Assembly (NCBI GenBank): GCA_026414725.1
Contig: JAOAIL010000003.1
Location: 1 to 64,000 of the forward strand
DNA length: 64,000 nt
From: a bacterium
Lineage (GTDB): Bacteria > Ratteibacteria > UBA8468 > B48-G9 > JAFGKM01
Direction of reading: 5' to 3'
Shown here piece by piece: positions 7,536 through 17,251 of the stretch. Position numbers and translations under genes: made by a program. The stretch's first letter is position 1. Every line of letters starts with the position of its first letter. A model generated the notes under the pieces. That model was not told the DNA's origin. It did no database searches and saw only the letters and a list, made by a program, of their open reading frames with translations.

Positions 7536-9344
7536 ATGAAGCAAAAAACTTTAATTATCTTCTTACTATCTCTAACACCTCTTATATTTTTCCCATATCT
7601 CAGCAGTGCTTTTTATTTGGTTAAACTTGTCTGGATTTTTCTGATAACTGTTTTTTTACTTACATATGGTATAAAAGAAAGATTATTTATATATAGGAAT
7701 ATTTTTATCTTGCCAATCTTTTTATTTTTCATATGGACACTTATAACTCTTAACCGTTGTACCAATATTTTTGCAGGGCTCTACAATATTTTAGTACTCC
7801 TTCTTTTTGTTACGCTTTATATTTCTTTAGAGAATCTTGTTGTAAGGGACACCATACTAATAGATATTTTTATAAAGTATGTGGTTTTTATATCCATAGT
7901 TGTTTCTATCTATGGATTGGTGCAGGTATTTGGTATTGATTTTATTAAGTGGCAGGGTGTAAGGAGTGCATTAAGTACATTAGGCAGACGGAACTTTGCT
8001 GGTGAGTATCTTGTTATGGTTATTCCATATGTTTATTATTTATTATATAAGGAGAAGAAGTGGTATTTATATATAATTTTACTACTCTTAATTTCCCACC
8101 TTGTTTTTACATTCACCCGTGCCAGTTATATTGCTTTCTTCATTTCCAGTATAGTATTTTTCATACTTGCAGGTAAGGAAATTTCTCTAAAGTGGAGGGT
8201 AGTATTTTTAATTTGTATATTGTTTTTCGCAGGCGAATGTTTTCCCGGGATAGCCACATTTGAAAAAGGGACATTAAAAAGCAGGTTTCTTATTTGGAAT
8301 ATAACTCTTAAGATGATAAAGAAAAATCCTTTAATGGGTGTAGGTCCTGGAAACTTTGTTGTTATGTATCCTTACTATGCAATAGGAGAGGAAGAGGCAT
8401 TAAAAGGGACATCATTGCTTGTTGACAGGGCACATAATGACTATTTAGAAATCTGTGCAGAGTTAGGCATACCCGGCTTTATTCTATTCCTTTATTTTTT
8501 ATATTGTTTTTTCAAGATATGTTCTGTTTTGTATAAAGAAGGAGGAAAAGAAAGGAGATTATTAACAGCGGGTATTGTTTCTTCCGTAGTTGCAATATGT
8601 ATAAATGCATTAGCATCCTTCCCTTTTGGTAATCCAACCACCTTACTTCTTTTCTGGGCAAATGTTTCCTTTGCTGGTGGTATGTACAGGAAAGATATAG
8701 GAAATGGAAATATAACAGTAAAAAAGGAAATACCATATATACTATTAAAAATATATCTCTTGATTTTTATTGCTGGAGGGTTTGTTTTAAGTGTTATGGG
8801 TATTAGAGCAAGCAGATACATATATATAGCAAGAAACACATATGGTATGGTATCACTAAAATCTGCAGAAAAAGCTGTTAAGAATAATCCCTTTTCATTT
8901 GAATGTCCATTTATATCTGCTATGATTGCAACACGACAGGGTGAATATGAAAAAGCATACAGATTTATCCTTATGGCAAAACGGCTATATCCTCATAGTG
9001 TTAATGTTTACAACAACTTAGGATTGATATGTTTCCAACTGGGAAGATTTAATGAAGCAGAAGAGAGTTATCTTTATGCTTTAAAACTCAATCCTTCCGC
9101 ACCGCGTATATATAGTAATCTCGGAGTTCTCTATATGAATACAGATAGGTATGACGAGGCAATAACTTGTTTCAAAAAGTCAATTTTTCTTAAACCTGAC
9201 TTTGACCTTGCATATTTTAATCTGGGACTAACATACTATTTAAAAAATGATTATAAAAATGCAGAGATTTATTTTAAAAAAACACTGGATATAAATCCTG
9301 AATTTAACGATGCAAGAGAATTATTGTCAAAATTAGGGAAGTAG
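7536..9344 (+). CDS. O-antigen ligase/polymerase-like membrane protein with C-terminal TPRs
   Basis: A 602-residue integral membrane protein. About 11-12 helices cover residues 1-425. Wzy_C/O-antigen ligase features are FGIDFIKWQG, TLGRRNFAGEYL, FTRASYIAFF, the periplasmic-loop pattern GVGPGNFVVMYPYY and RAHNDYLEICAELGIPG. Residues about 460-600 form three to four tetratricopeptide repeats (YNNLGLICFQLGRFNEAEE and following). Such proteins join or polymerise undecaprenyl-linked glycans at the outer face of the inner membrane; whether this one acts on O-antigen, exopolysaccharide or glycoprotein cannot be told. The glycosyltransferase gene starts 13 bp downstream. A TATAAT lies at 7505-7510. 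Confidence 0.82.
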   Translation: MKQKTLIIFLLSLTPLIFFPYLSSAFYLVKLVWIFLITVFLLTYGIKERLFIYRNIFILPIFLFFIWTLITLNRCTNIFAGLYNILVLLLFVTLYISLENLVVRDTILIDIFIKYVVFISIVVSIYGLVQVFGIDFIKWQGVRSALSTLGRRNFAGEYLVMVIPYVYYLLYKEKKWYLYIILLLLISHLVFTFTRASYIAFFISSIVFFILAGKEISLKWRVVFLICILFFAGECFPGIATFEKGTLKSRFLIWNITLKMIKKNPLMGVGPGNFVVMYPYYAIGEEEALKGTSLLVDRAHNDYLEICAELGIPGFILFLYFLYCFFKICSVLYKEGGKERRLLTAGIVSSVVAICINALASFPFGNPTTLLLFWANVSFAGGMYRKDIGNGNITVKKEIPYILLKIYLLIFIAGGFVLSVMGIRASRYIYIARNTYGMVSLKSAEKAVKNNPFSFECPFISAMIATRQGEYEKAYRFILMAKRLYPHSVNVYNNLGLICFQLGRFNEAEESYLYALKLNPSAPRIYSNLGVLYMNTDRYDEAITCFKKSIFLKPDFDLAYFNLGLTYYLKNDYKNAEIYFKKTLDINPEFNDARELLSKLGK

Positions 9345-9357
9345 ATTTTATTGAGTT

Positions 9358-10488
9358 ATGGGAAGTGAAAAAATTATTGGTATAGATGCGCATGCTATAG
9401 GATTAAAACAGGGGGGGAATGAAACATACATAATCGGTTTACTTTATGGACTTTCTCAAATAGAACATCCAGATTTTAGTTATGTTGTTTTTCTCTCAAA
9501 GGGTATTCCTGTTCCTGATTTTTTACTTAATGATAAACAGTTTTCAATTGAAAGAGTTTCACAACGGGCATCTTTAAGATTTTTGAGAGATATCCCTGTT
9601 AGAACCTATACTGAAAAGTTAGATTTATTACACACTCAATATCACACACCATTAATAAGTCATTGTCATAGTGTTATTACCCTGCATGATGTATCTTTTA
9701 TTAGATATCCTGAATTTTTCCCAGAAGATATATACTTGAGGTTAAAACTTTCACTTTTATATAGCGTAAGAAAAGCAAAGAAAATTATCACTGTTTCTGA
9801 ATTTTCCAAAAGAGAGATATTGAAATTTTATAAAATAGATGAAGAAAAGATTGAGGTTGTTTACAATGGAGTTTCAGAGAAATTCAGACCTATTGATACG
9901 ACGAAGTGTGATAAAGTGCTTGAGAATTACAGTGTAAAAAAGCCCTATATCCTTTCCGTATCTAATCTTCAACCGAGAAAAAATCTGTCCCGACTTATAA
10001 AGGCATTTATATCCATTATAAAAAATAATCCAGCATTCCCATATAATCTTGTAATAGTGGGTAAAAAATTATGGCTTTACAATGAGATGTTTGATGAAAT
10101 AAGAAATTCTAATTTTGTAGAAAGGATAGTTCTGACAGATTATGTGCCTGAAGAAGACCTTGTATATCTTTATAATGGTGCAGATGTTTTTATTTATCCT
10201 TCCATTTATGAGGGCTTTGGATTACCTGTTCTTGAAGCAATGTCTTGTGGTTGTGCTGTGGTAACTTCTAATACTTCTTCTTTACCAGAAGTTGCCGGTA
10301 ATGCCTGTGTTCTTGTTGACCCTTATAATGTAGAGGAGATAGCCAGAGCAATACAAAATGTAATTAGAAATCCTGATTTAAAAATGAGATTAAAAATGGA
10401 AGGATTAAAACAATCTCAAAAATTTTCATGGAAACGTAGTGGAGAAATGACCTTAAAAATATACGAAAAAGTTCTCTATAATTTATAG
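9358..10488 (+). CDS. Family 4 glycosyltransferase
   Basis: A 376-residue GT-B glycosyltransferase that probably adds a sugar from a nucleotide donor to a lipid-linked glycan. The N-terminal half begins IIGIDAHAIGLKQGGNETY, with the glycine-rich acceptor-side loop. The C-terminal half has the donor-binding features PYILSVSNLQPRKNL and YPSIYEGFGLPVLEAMSCG, with the conserved E-x7-E motif, then TSNTSSLPEVAGNACVLVDP. This pattern is typical of mannosyltransferase-type GT4 enzymes, but the sugar is not certain. It is the second gene of the polysaccharide cluster and its last 13 bp overlap a convergent methyltransferase gene. Confidence 0.85.
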   Translation: MGSEKIIGIDAHAIGLKQGGNETYIIGLLYGLSQIEHPDFSYVVFLSKGIPVPDFLLNDKQFSIERVSQRASLRFLRDIPVRTYTEKLDLLHTQYHTPLISHCHSVITLHDVSFIRYPEFFPEDIYLRLKLSLLYSVRKAKKIITVSEFSKREILKFYKIDEEKIEVVYNGVSEKFRPIDTTKCDKVLENYSVKKPYILSVSNLQPRKNLSRLIKAFISIIKNNPAFPYNLVIVGKKLWLYNEMFDEIRNSNFVERIVLTDYVPEEDLVYLYNGADVFIYPSIYEGFGLPVLEAMSCGCAVVTSNTSSLPEVAGNACVLVDPYNVEEIARAIQNVIRNPDLKMRLKMEGLKQSQKFSWKRSGEMTLKIYEKVLYNL

Positions 10489-11108
10489 ATTATAAAGTCA
10501 ATAGTAAAGATAAATAATCTATTTTCTATAATTTTACAGTCAATAATACCTGCCTCTTTTAACATTTCTTCCAATTCTTTTCTGGAACAAAGTCGCATAT
10601 ATGTTCCTGTAGCCCATTCCTTACCCATTATTCTTAATAAAATATCAAACCATTTTTTAGGAAGGAGGAAATGGAATAGAGGGATTTTAGTATGAACCTC
10701 TACAGGGAAGAATTTGTTAGGTGTGGTGATGAAAAATGAACGACAAACACGATTGATTTCTCTTAAAAAATACATCTGTGCATCTCTATCACCCACATGT
10801 TCTAAAACAGCATTGGACCATCCAATATCAAATACTTTATTTTCAAAAGGGAAGTTAATACCATTATATCTGACTACTTTTACTTTTGGATATTTTTTTA
10901 TAAAATTTGTGGGGTCTTCTATCCCGAGAGCAGTTATTTTTTCTGGGTATGGATAATTCTTTTCAATATAATTGTCAGTATCACTGTATTCTGTAGATGC
11001 ATATCCAATATCAAGTATTTTTATATTTTCATCTATCTTGAAAATATCGGTAAATATTCTCCATTTTCTTTTTCTATTCCATGCCGAAATTCTATAGACA
11101 AATTTCAT
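10476..11108 (-). CDS. SAM-dependent methyltransferase, class I
   Basis: A 210-residue Methyltransf_11-type enzyme. The AdoMet-binding motif I is ILDIGYAST (about 34-42), with Tyr instead of the usual Gly in GxG. Motif IV is the DIGWSNAVLEHVGD segment, followed by ITTPNKFFPVE. The neighbourhood suggests methylation of a sugar or lipid intermediate of the surface glycan, but no substrate residue is diagnostic. It is the only minus-strand gene in the polysaccharide cluster and overlaps the end of the preceding glycosyltransferase gene tail-to-tail. Confidence 0.78.
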   Translation of the reverse strand: MKFVYRISAWNRKRKWRIFTDIFKIDENIKILDIGYASTEYSDTDNYIEKNYPYPEKITALGIEDPTNFIKKYPKVKVVRYNGINFPFENKVFDIGWSNAVLEHVGDRDAQMYFLREINRVCRSFFITTPNKFFPVEVHTKIPLFHFLLPKKWFDILLRIMGKEWATGTYMRLCSRKELEEMLKEAGIIDCKIIENRLFIFTIDFIIYKL

Positions 11109-11164
11109 TATTCTATTATAGCAATGTCATATATATTCATCAATAATTCTAAAAAATATAGCAG

Positions 11165-11194
11165 TTGCGATTTTAAATAGTCAGGGTGTATAAT
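11165..11194 (+). promoter_or_regulatory. Promoter giving a probably leaderless mRNA (glycosyltransferase)
   Basis: TTGCGA (11165-11170), 18 bp, TATAAT (11189-11194). The ATG at 11201 is only 6 bases beyond the -10 element, so transcription should begin at or next to the start codon. Confidence 0.55.
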
Positions 11195-11200
11195 AAAACA

Positions 11201-12319
11201 ATGAAAGTAGCAATAGTGGGAACAAGAGGAATACCTGCGAGATACGGTGGATTTGAGACATGTGCAGAGGAATTGAGTTTAGGACTTATTAAAAAAGGTC
11301 ATAGGGTTCTTGTTTCATGTAGAAGATACCTCTATCCTGAAAAACCTGCATTATACAAAGAGGTGGAACTTTGTTATCCTTTTAGCATCCCTGGTAAAAT
11401 AACCGATACTTTCTCCCATACATTTTTCAGTATTTTACGGGTTCTTATATGGTCTCCTGATGTAATCCTTATATTCAATTCAGCCAATAGTCCACTTGCT
11501 ATCATTCCTGTAATATTCAGGAAAAAGGTTATAATAAATGTAGATGGACTTGAGTGGAAGAGGGCTAAATGGGGAAAAATCGCAAAAATATATTATAAGT
11601 TCTCTGAACTTTTTTCATCTTTTATTGCTGATGTGGTGGTCTCTGATGCTAAGGCAATACAGGAATATTATCTTAGAAAATATAGAAGAGAGAGTATTTA
11701 TATCCCCTATGGTGCACCTGAAATTGAAAGTAGAAATCCTGAAATTCTTGAAAGATATGGGCTGAAACCCTATGGTTATTTTTTTATTGGTAGTCGCCTT
11801 GAACCAGAAAACCATCAGGATATTGCAGTGGAGGCATTCCAGCAGGTAAAAACAGAAAAATTTCTTGTTATTGCAGGTGGTGCTAACTGGAACAGTCCTT
11901 ATGTAAAAAAATTAAAAATGGTAAAAGATAGTAGAATAAAACTTCTTGGACCTATATATATCCAGAACCACATAGAAGAACTCCATGTCAATGCCTATGC
12001 TTATATCCACGGGAATGAAGTTGGTGGAACAAACCCTGCACTGCTTAAAGCAATGGGAAGTAGTAACTGTATAATTGCGTTTGATGTACCTTTTAATAGG
12101 GAAGTTTTAGGCGATGCAGGACTATATTTTAAAGATGCAGATGAATTGAAGAAATGCATAGTTTTTCTTCTTGAACATAAGGAAGTTGTGAATAATTTCA
12201 GACAGAAAGCAAGAGAACGTGCTAAAAAATTTTATAGATGGGAAGATGTGATAGATAGATATGAAAAGGTCTGTACAGAATTGAAATATGGGAAAAAGAA
12301 AATTCCTGATATTCATTGA
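11201..12319 (+). CDS. DUF1972-type glycosyltransferase
   Basis: A GT-B glycosyltransferase of the DUF1972 family (rhamnosyltransferase-like proteins of capsule and O-antigen clusters). The N-terminus has the diagnostic KVAIVGTRGIPARYGGFET followed by CAEELS. Donor-side features include PYGYFFIGSRLEPENHQD and HGNEVGGTNPALLKAMG. I chose the ATG at 11201 because it begins the family's conserved N-terminus; the in-frame GTG at 11186 adds five residues and lies in the -10 region. The last 32 bp overlap the following sugar-phosphate transferase gene, so the two are translationally coupled. Confidence 0.85.
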   Translation: MKVAIVGTRGIPARYGGFETCAEELSLGLIKKGHRVLVSCRRYLYPEKPALYKEVELCYPFSIPGKITDTFSHTFFSILRVLIWSPDVILIFNSANSPLAIIPVIFRKKVIINVDGLEWKRAKWGKIAKIYYKFSELFSSFIADVVVSDAKAIQEYYLRKYRRESIYIPYGAPEIESRNPEILERYGLKPYGYFFIGSRLEPENHQDIAVEAFQQVKTEKFLVIAGGANWNSPYVKKLKMVKDSRIKLLGPIYIQNHIEELHVNAYAYIHGNEVGGTNPALLKAMGSSNCIIAFDVPFNREVLGDAGLYFKDADELKKCIVFLLEHKEVVNNFRQKARERAKKFYRWEDVIDRYEKVCTELKYGKKKIPDIH

Positions 12320-13571
12320 TGGGTCTATTATTTTTGCATCTTTTATATTAGGTTATTATTTCAGATTCCACTCAGGACTATTTGTATATAAAGGGATACC
12401 ATCCATACATTTTTATCTTAATATCACTCTGTTTGCAGTTATCATATATCTTATTGTACTTACATCTTTTGGTGTATACACAGAGAAGATATTTCCTAAT
12501 TTTATAAAGGAGTTTGCGCTGCTTATTCAATCTACATTCTGGATGTTAATAATCCTTACAGCAGGGACATTTTTCTATAGGGGCTTTGCCTATTCTCGTC
12601 TGGCTATTGGTTTTTCAGTTATCTTTGCTTTTCTACTTCTTTGGATTTCTCATTATATATCTGTTAAGATTGGGGGCAATACAAAGAAAAAGATTCTTGT
12701 GATAGGGGAGGGCAGACAAATAAATTCTCTGGTTAAAAGAATACTTCTCAGGTATCCTGCAATAAAAATGGATATTTTACCAGAAACAGGTGATATACAA
12801 AAAAGATTAATGGAAAACTCTTATTCTTTTATTATCGCCACCACAAAGAATTATTCAGAAAACCTTTATCTCCTTCATATAGCAGAGAAATATAAGATTC
12901 ATCTATATCTTATACCTGAGATATACCAGTTCCTATATTCAGAAATAATAGAAGATATTGATGGACTACCCCTTTTATCAACAGGTAGGATTCCTGTTGA
13001 GAAATTTACTAATAAAGTATTAAAAAGTGTTTTTGACATAATAGCAGGATATATAATTTTCCTCCTGTTCTGTATAGTCCTCCCATTTATTTCTCTTATT
13101 ATTATTGCTGATTCTAATGGAGGTGTTTTTTTCCGACAGGAACGGATAGGATATAGAGGAAAGTTATTCAAGATCTATAAGTTTAGAACTATGAAAAATA
13201 TATCAGGAAATACCAGGCCTTTTACAATCCTTTATGATGAAAGAGTTACAAGGGTAGGAAGATTCCTAAGAAGATATAATTTTGATGAAATCCCACAGAT
13301 ATTCAATATCCTCAACGGTGATATGTCTCTTGTGGGACCAAGGCCAATATCAAAGGATGATAGGTTTATGATTGAACAGGACTATTTCAATCTACGGTTG
13401 AAGGTAAAACCAGGTCTTACTGGATGGGCACAGATTCATGGTTTAAGAGGAGGACATATTGAACCGGAAGAAAGATTTCAGTATGATATTTATTATATTG
13501 AAAACTGGAGTATCTGGCTGGATATAGCAATAATACTACTTTCTCCTGGTGCCATAAGAAATGCATTTTAA
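12288..13571 (+). CDS. Polyprenyl-phosphate sugar phosphotransferase (initiating enzyme)
   Basis: Starts assembly of a surface polysaccharide by moving a sugar-1-phosphate from a UDP-sugar to undecaprenyl phosphate. The 427-residue protein has four N-terminal helices (about 1-125), a cytoplasmic nucleotide-binding-like segment (KKKILVIGEG, about 134) and a fifth hydrophobic segment (about 250-272). The catalytic bacterial sugar transferase domain then follows, with FFRQERIGYRGKLFKIYKFR, the DEIPQIFNILNGDMSLVGPR core and KPGLTGWAQIHG. The architecture matches WbaP/WcaJ-type enzymes that use hexose-phosphates. It is the only initiating transferase in the cluster. Confidence 0.9.
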   Translation: MGKRKFLIFIDGSIIFASFILGYYFRFHSGLFVYKGIPSIHFYLNITLFAVIIYLIVLTSFGVYTEKIFPNFIKEFALLIQSTFWMLIILTAGTFFYRGFAYSRLAIGFSVIFAFLLLWISHYISVKIGGNTKKKILVIGEGRQINSLVKRILLRYPAIKMDILPETGDIQKRLMENSYSFIIATTKNYSENLYLLHIAEKYKIHLYLIPEIYQFLYSEIIEDIDGLPLLSTGRIPVEKFTNKVLKSVFDIIAGYIIFLLFCIVLPFISLIIIADSNGGVFFRQERIGYRGKLFKIYKFRTMKNISGNTRPFTILYDERVTRVGRFLRRYNFDEIPQIFNILNGDMSLVGPRPISKDDRFMIEQDYFNLRLKVKPGLTGWAQIHGLRGGHIEPEERFQYDIYYIENWSIWLDIAIILLSPGAIRNAF

Positions 13572-13606
13572 TCATTACTTGCGAGGAAGCAGAGAAGAGG
13601 GGAAGA

Positions 13607-15346
13607 ATGGCTACAAAAAAACAGAATAATAAAAAGATGTGGGATATACATAAACTATATAAATTTCTGGCACTTTTTATTTTTTTATTTATTGGTCCTC
13701 TTATACTATTTAAACCTTCCTATGACTATACAACAATCAAAAATCTTACAGGTTGTTTGTTCTGTATTATTCTTTCTGCTGATTTCATTATAAAAAAGCA
13801 AGAATTTACTTTAGAATCAACCTCTTTTGTTTCGTTGTTACTATTTTCAATATATCTTCTTATTTCCTCTTTTATTGCACCTTTTGGATATGGCGCAGGA
13901 AAATCAATGGAGGACTATCTTTTATATATTTTAATTTTCCTTATTGCGATGAATATAAAATTAGAAAAAGAAGATTTTTATCTATGGACATTATCAGGGT
14001 TTATCGCATCTCTGATTGCTTTAGGGAACTTTATAGGACCGAGAAAATATGTGGTCTCAACATTTGGAAACCCTAACTTTTTTGCAGGACATATATTGAT
14101 GGTTCTTACAATTACATATGCACTTTTTCTTTATAAAAGTAATAAAGAAACTGAACGATATTTTCTACTTTTCTGTACTATTTTATCCTTTGGGACCATA
14201 CTTGCTACGAAATCAAGGGCAGCAATTATTGCTTCAATATTCGGTCTTTCCACTGTGATGTTTTTAAATTATAAGAAGCATAATATAAAGAAATGGGGGG
14301 GCTATATAGTTATTGGGGTATCTTCAATATTCCTCTCATTACATTTCTACAACTGGTTACTAAAAAATATAAGGTGGTATATATGGCGGGGAACTTTGAG
14401 AATGATAAAATTAAAACCCATTACTGGCTGGGGATTGGGAAACTACCCCTTTTTCTATCCCTATTACAGAATAAGAGAATATTTTTTACAGGTGGAATCA
14501 ACACCTGTAACAACACAGGTACATAATGAATATTTACATATCTGGGTAGAAACAGGACTGATAGGACTCCTTCTTTTTTTATGTTTGATTTCTGTCATTA
14601 TTATTAAAAGCATTCAAAATAAAGAAAACAATCTGGATTTTGATAATATATGCCTTAATGGATGTATAGCAGGGATTTCAGCAGTACTTGTTGATAATAT
14701 CTTTTCAACAAACTTAAGAAATCCCTCAACAGCAATGTATTTCTGGTTTCTCTTAGGAATATCTACCGGATATATTAAAAGTAAAAAAAGATTTAATTTC
14801 AATATCTCCAAATATCTCTGGTATACTACAGCAACAGTATCTTTCATCATGGGTATATTTATTTCCTATTATAGAATTGTACCTGATATTTATTTTAAAA
14901 AAGGGGTCTGGGCAAAAGAGGATGGTAACTTTAGAGAAGCAATAGACAACTACTTGGTAGTATGTATAATGAATCCATACCATTATGAAGCATGGTATAA
15001 ACTGGCTTTTGTATATGGAGAATCAGGTGATTTAGATAAGGCAGAGAAAATATATTTAAAGATAAATAATTATCTTTTCCCTCACTATGCGAAAACGGAT
15101 TATAATCTTGGGGTGATATATATGAGAAAAGGTGATTATAATAAAGCTTTCTATTATTATAAAAATGCAGAATGGTTAAATCCCTATGATATAGATGTTC
15201 TCTGTACACTGGCTTCAATAAACATTATGTTTCTAAATAACATCCCTGAAGCAGTATCTTATCTTAACAGGGTCTTGACAATAGACCCCAAAAACGAGTA
15301 TGCTAATAGAGTTAAAATTTTATTAAAAAAAGAAGGAAAAATATAA
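13607..15346 (+). CDS. Second O-antigen ligase/polymerase-like protein with TPRs
   Basis: A 579-residue membrane protein with about 11-12 helices (about 20-425). Wzy_C-family elements include STFGNPNFFAGHIL, ATKSRAAIIAS, GWGLGNYPFFYPYYR and QVHNEYLHIWVETGLIGL. The C-terminal part (about 435-575) carries tetratricopeptide repeats (FREAIDNYLVVC, YNLGVIYMRKGDYNKAFYYY). Its domain plan is the same as that of the protein at 7536-9344, and sequence elements correspond in order, so the two are probably paralogues. One may polymerise and the other ligate. It starts after a GAAGAGGGGAAG binding site. Confidence 0.82.
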   Translation: MATKKQNNKKMWDIHKLYKFLALFIFLFIGPLILFKPSYDYTTIKNLTGCLFCIILSADFIIKKQEFTLESTSFVSLLLFSIYLLISSFIAPFGYGAGKSMEDYLLYILIFLIAMNIKLEKEDFYLWTLSGFIASLIALGNFIGPRKYVVSTFGNPNFFAGHILMVLTITYALFLYKSNKETERYFLLFCTILSFGTILATKSRAAIIASIFGLSTVMFLNYKKHNIKKWGGYIVIGVSSIFLSLHFYNWLLKNIRWYIWRGTLRMIKLKPITGWGLGNYPFFYPYYRIREYFLQVESTPVTTQVHNEYLHIWVETGLIGLLLFLCLISVIIIKSIQNKENNLDFDNICLNGCIAGISAVLVDNIFSTNLRNPSTAMYFWFLLGISTGYIKSKKRFNFNISKYLWYTTATVSFIMGIFISYYRIVPDIYFKKGVWAKEDGNFREAIDNYLVVCIMNPYHYEAWYKLAFVYGESGDLDKAEKIYLKINNYLFPHYAKTDYNLGVIYMRKGDYNKAFYYYKNAEWLNPYDIDVLCTLASINIMFLNNIPEAVSYLNRVLTIDPKNEYANRVKILLKKEGKI

Positions 15347-15356
15347 GGAGATACTT

Positions 15357-15584
15357 ATGGGTAGAGTATGTGAGATATGTGGGAAGAAAAGCAGAGCGGG
15401 GAACAGTAAAAGCCACTCAAACGTAAAGACACGACGGGTATGGAAACCTAATATCCAGACCGTTCTTGTTGCTTTAGGAAATAAAAGAAAACGGATAAAT
15501 GTATGTACAAAATGTCTAAAAGCAGGTAAAGTTAAAAAAGCCATCCCTGTTGAAACTCAAAGAGCAGAGGTATCGGGAAATTAA
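15357..15584 (+). CDS. rpmB: Ribosomal protein L28
   Basis: A 75-residue large-subunit protein. The N-terminus has the conserved zinc-ribbon-type pair CEICGKKSRAGN, then SKSHSNVKTRRVWKPNIQ and a second Cys pair in VCTKCLKAGKV, so this is the C+ (zinc-binding) form of L28. It follows an AAGGAG binding site directly after the polysaccharide cluster and ends 25 bp from the convergent recJ. Confidence 0.93.
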   Translation: MGRVCEICGKKSRAGNSKSHSNVKTRRVWKPNIQTVLVALGNKRKRINVCTKCLKAGKVKKAIPVETQRAEVSGN

Positions 15585-15609
15585 AACATCAAGAATAAAT
15601 ACTTTCCGA

Positions 15610-17202
15610 TTAGAAAACTTTCTTTATTTTTAGTATTATCCGGTACAAATTACTCTGTTTACGTATATAGGGTGTATAAAGAATATTTTGCTTTTCAACT
15701 AACAGATAAGAACCACCTTGAAAAACTGCTTCATATATGGCATTATCTTTTTTTACCCAGAACAGTATATTGCTTTCACTATTCCTCATAGATACTTTCT
15801 TAAAATAAACATCATCGCAAAGAAATACCGGTTCAGGATTCCCTTTACCAAATGGTTCTAAATAGTTATTTATCTCTTCTATTACAGATGGGCTAATCTC
15901 TCTTATATCAAGATAGCAATCATATCTTTCTTTCTTATTATCTGCTTTCCATTTTATACTTTCCCAAAAACTTTTTATTTCAGGAATATGGGTTACAGAG
16001 CACTTAAATCCCATTGCTTGTCTATGTCCTCCCATTGAAACCATATATTTCCCTACTGGTTTAAGTTTTTCATAGAGATTACAATTCTCAGGTGCTCTTA
16101 TAGACCCCTTCAAAAAGTTGTTTGAGAGATGTCCTACAACAAAAGGCCTGTGATACTCTCCTGACAACCGAGAAGCAACAATCCCACATATTCCAGGTGA
16201 TATATTCTCTGAAATAATGAACCCCTTTTCTATATCATTTTCATTTATCATTCTCCTTGCTTCTACCACCATTTTATACCTTTCCCTATCCATCTGTTTT
16301 ATTTCTCTCACTATCTCTTTGATACGACTATCTCTGCTTTCCATTAATAGATTTAATGAAACCTCTGGTTTTCCCAATCGACCAGGTGAATTGATACAGG
16401 AGATTATTCTCATTGAAATATCCTGAAGACGAAGTGGTATCTTCAAATTCTGGCTTTCTATAAGAAACGCTAACCCTTTTATTTTTGTAAAAGGCATCCT
16501 ACGAAGACCTTCCTTTACAAATATTCTGTTTTCTCCTGTTAAAGGAAGAGAATCAGCAATAATAGATAATGCCACTATTTCAGTAAAACCACAAACCATT
16601 TCTTCTCTTATTCCGGGAAGTAGAATTCCCATACCTTCTATAAATTTATACACAATACCAGTCCCACTAAGATTTTCAGTTCTATCAGACCACTTTTCTT
16701 TAAGCCAGGGATTTACATATATATGGTGAGATGGGAGTTTTGATATATCTCCTATGTGATGGTCAAGAACTATGACTTTTATACCATAATTAGTTGCCTG
16801 TTTAAGTGCAGCATAAGAAGAAATTCCACAATCCACAGATAGAAGAAGAGAATACCCCTCTTTTGCAATTTCCTGTATAAGATATTCCTCTATTTCATAA
16901 TCCTCATCTAATCTATGGGTAAGGCGGAATGAAAAATCTGCACCAACTGCTTTAAGTAGATTTAAAAGTAGAAAAGAGGCACATATACCATCAGTATCAC
17001 CATCTCCATAGACAAATATCTTTTCTTTTTTAGATATGGCTTTTTTAAGGATCAAACACGCCTCTCGTAAATTTGGGATAAGAAATGGTTCAGATAAACT
17101 GGAAAATCCGTTGTAAAGAAAATCAGTTATTAATTTTTCTGTTTTATAACCTCTCGCTGTAAGGATTTTTTTTACCAGTGGTGGTATGGCATGTCTTTCC
17201 AT
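15610..17202 (-). CDS. recJ: Single-stranded-DNA exonuclease RecJ
   Basis: A DHH-family 5'-3' exonuclease acting in recombination and repair. In the 531-residue frame the DHH domain has YGDGDTDGICASFLL (motif I, around residue 65), SVDCGISS and VLDHHIG (motif III, around 148). The DHHA1 region carries GGHRQAMGFKC near residue 395, and a C-terminal OB domain follows. The length is slightly below the usual 560-580. I use the ATG at 17202 rather than the TTG at 17205. A TTGACA-17-TTAACT promoter lies unusually close to the start. Confidence 0.9.
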   Translation of the reverse strand: MERHAIPPLVKKILTARGYKTEKLITDFLYNGFSSLSEPFLIPNLREACLILKKAISKKEKIFVYGDGDTDGICASFLLLNLLKAVGADFSFRLTHRLDEDYEIEEYLIQEIAKEGYSLLLSVDCGISSYAALKQATNYGIKVIVLDHHIGDISKLPSHHIYVNPWLKEKWSDRTENLSGTGIVYKFIEGMGILLPGIREEMVCGFTEIVALSIIADSLPLTGENRIFVKEGLRRMPFTKIKGLAFLIESQNLKIPLRLQDISMRIISCINSPGRLGKPEVSLNLLMESRDSRIKEIVREIKQMDRERYKMVVEARRMINENDIEKGFIISENISPGICGIVASRLSGEYHRPFVVGHLSNNFLKGSIRAPENCNLYEKLKPVGKYMVSMGGHRQAMGFKCSVTHIPEIKSFWESIKWKADNKKERYDCYLDIREISPSVIEEINNYLEPFGKGNPEPVFLCDDVYFKKVSMRNSESNILFWVKKDNAIYEAVFQGGSYLLVEKQNILYTPYIRKQSNLYRIILKIKKVF

Positions 17203-17207
17203 CAATA

Positions 17208-17236
17208 AGTTAAAATTAGATATAAATTTATGTCAA
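17208..17236 (-). promoter_or_regulatory. Candidate recJ promoter close to the start codon
   Basis: Minus strand: perfect TTGACA (17236-17231), 17 bp, TTAACT (17213-17208). Only 5 bases separate the -10 from the ATG at 17202. The same TTGACA-17-TTAACT pairing occurs before pilB. The -10 is weak, so this call is tentative. Confidence 0.35.
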
Positions 17237-17251
17237 TTTTACCTTTACTTC

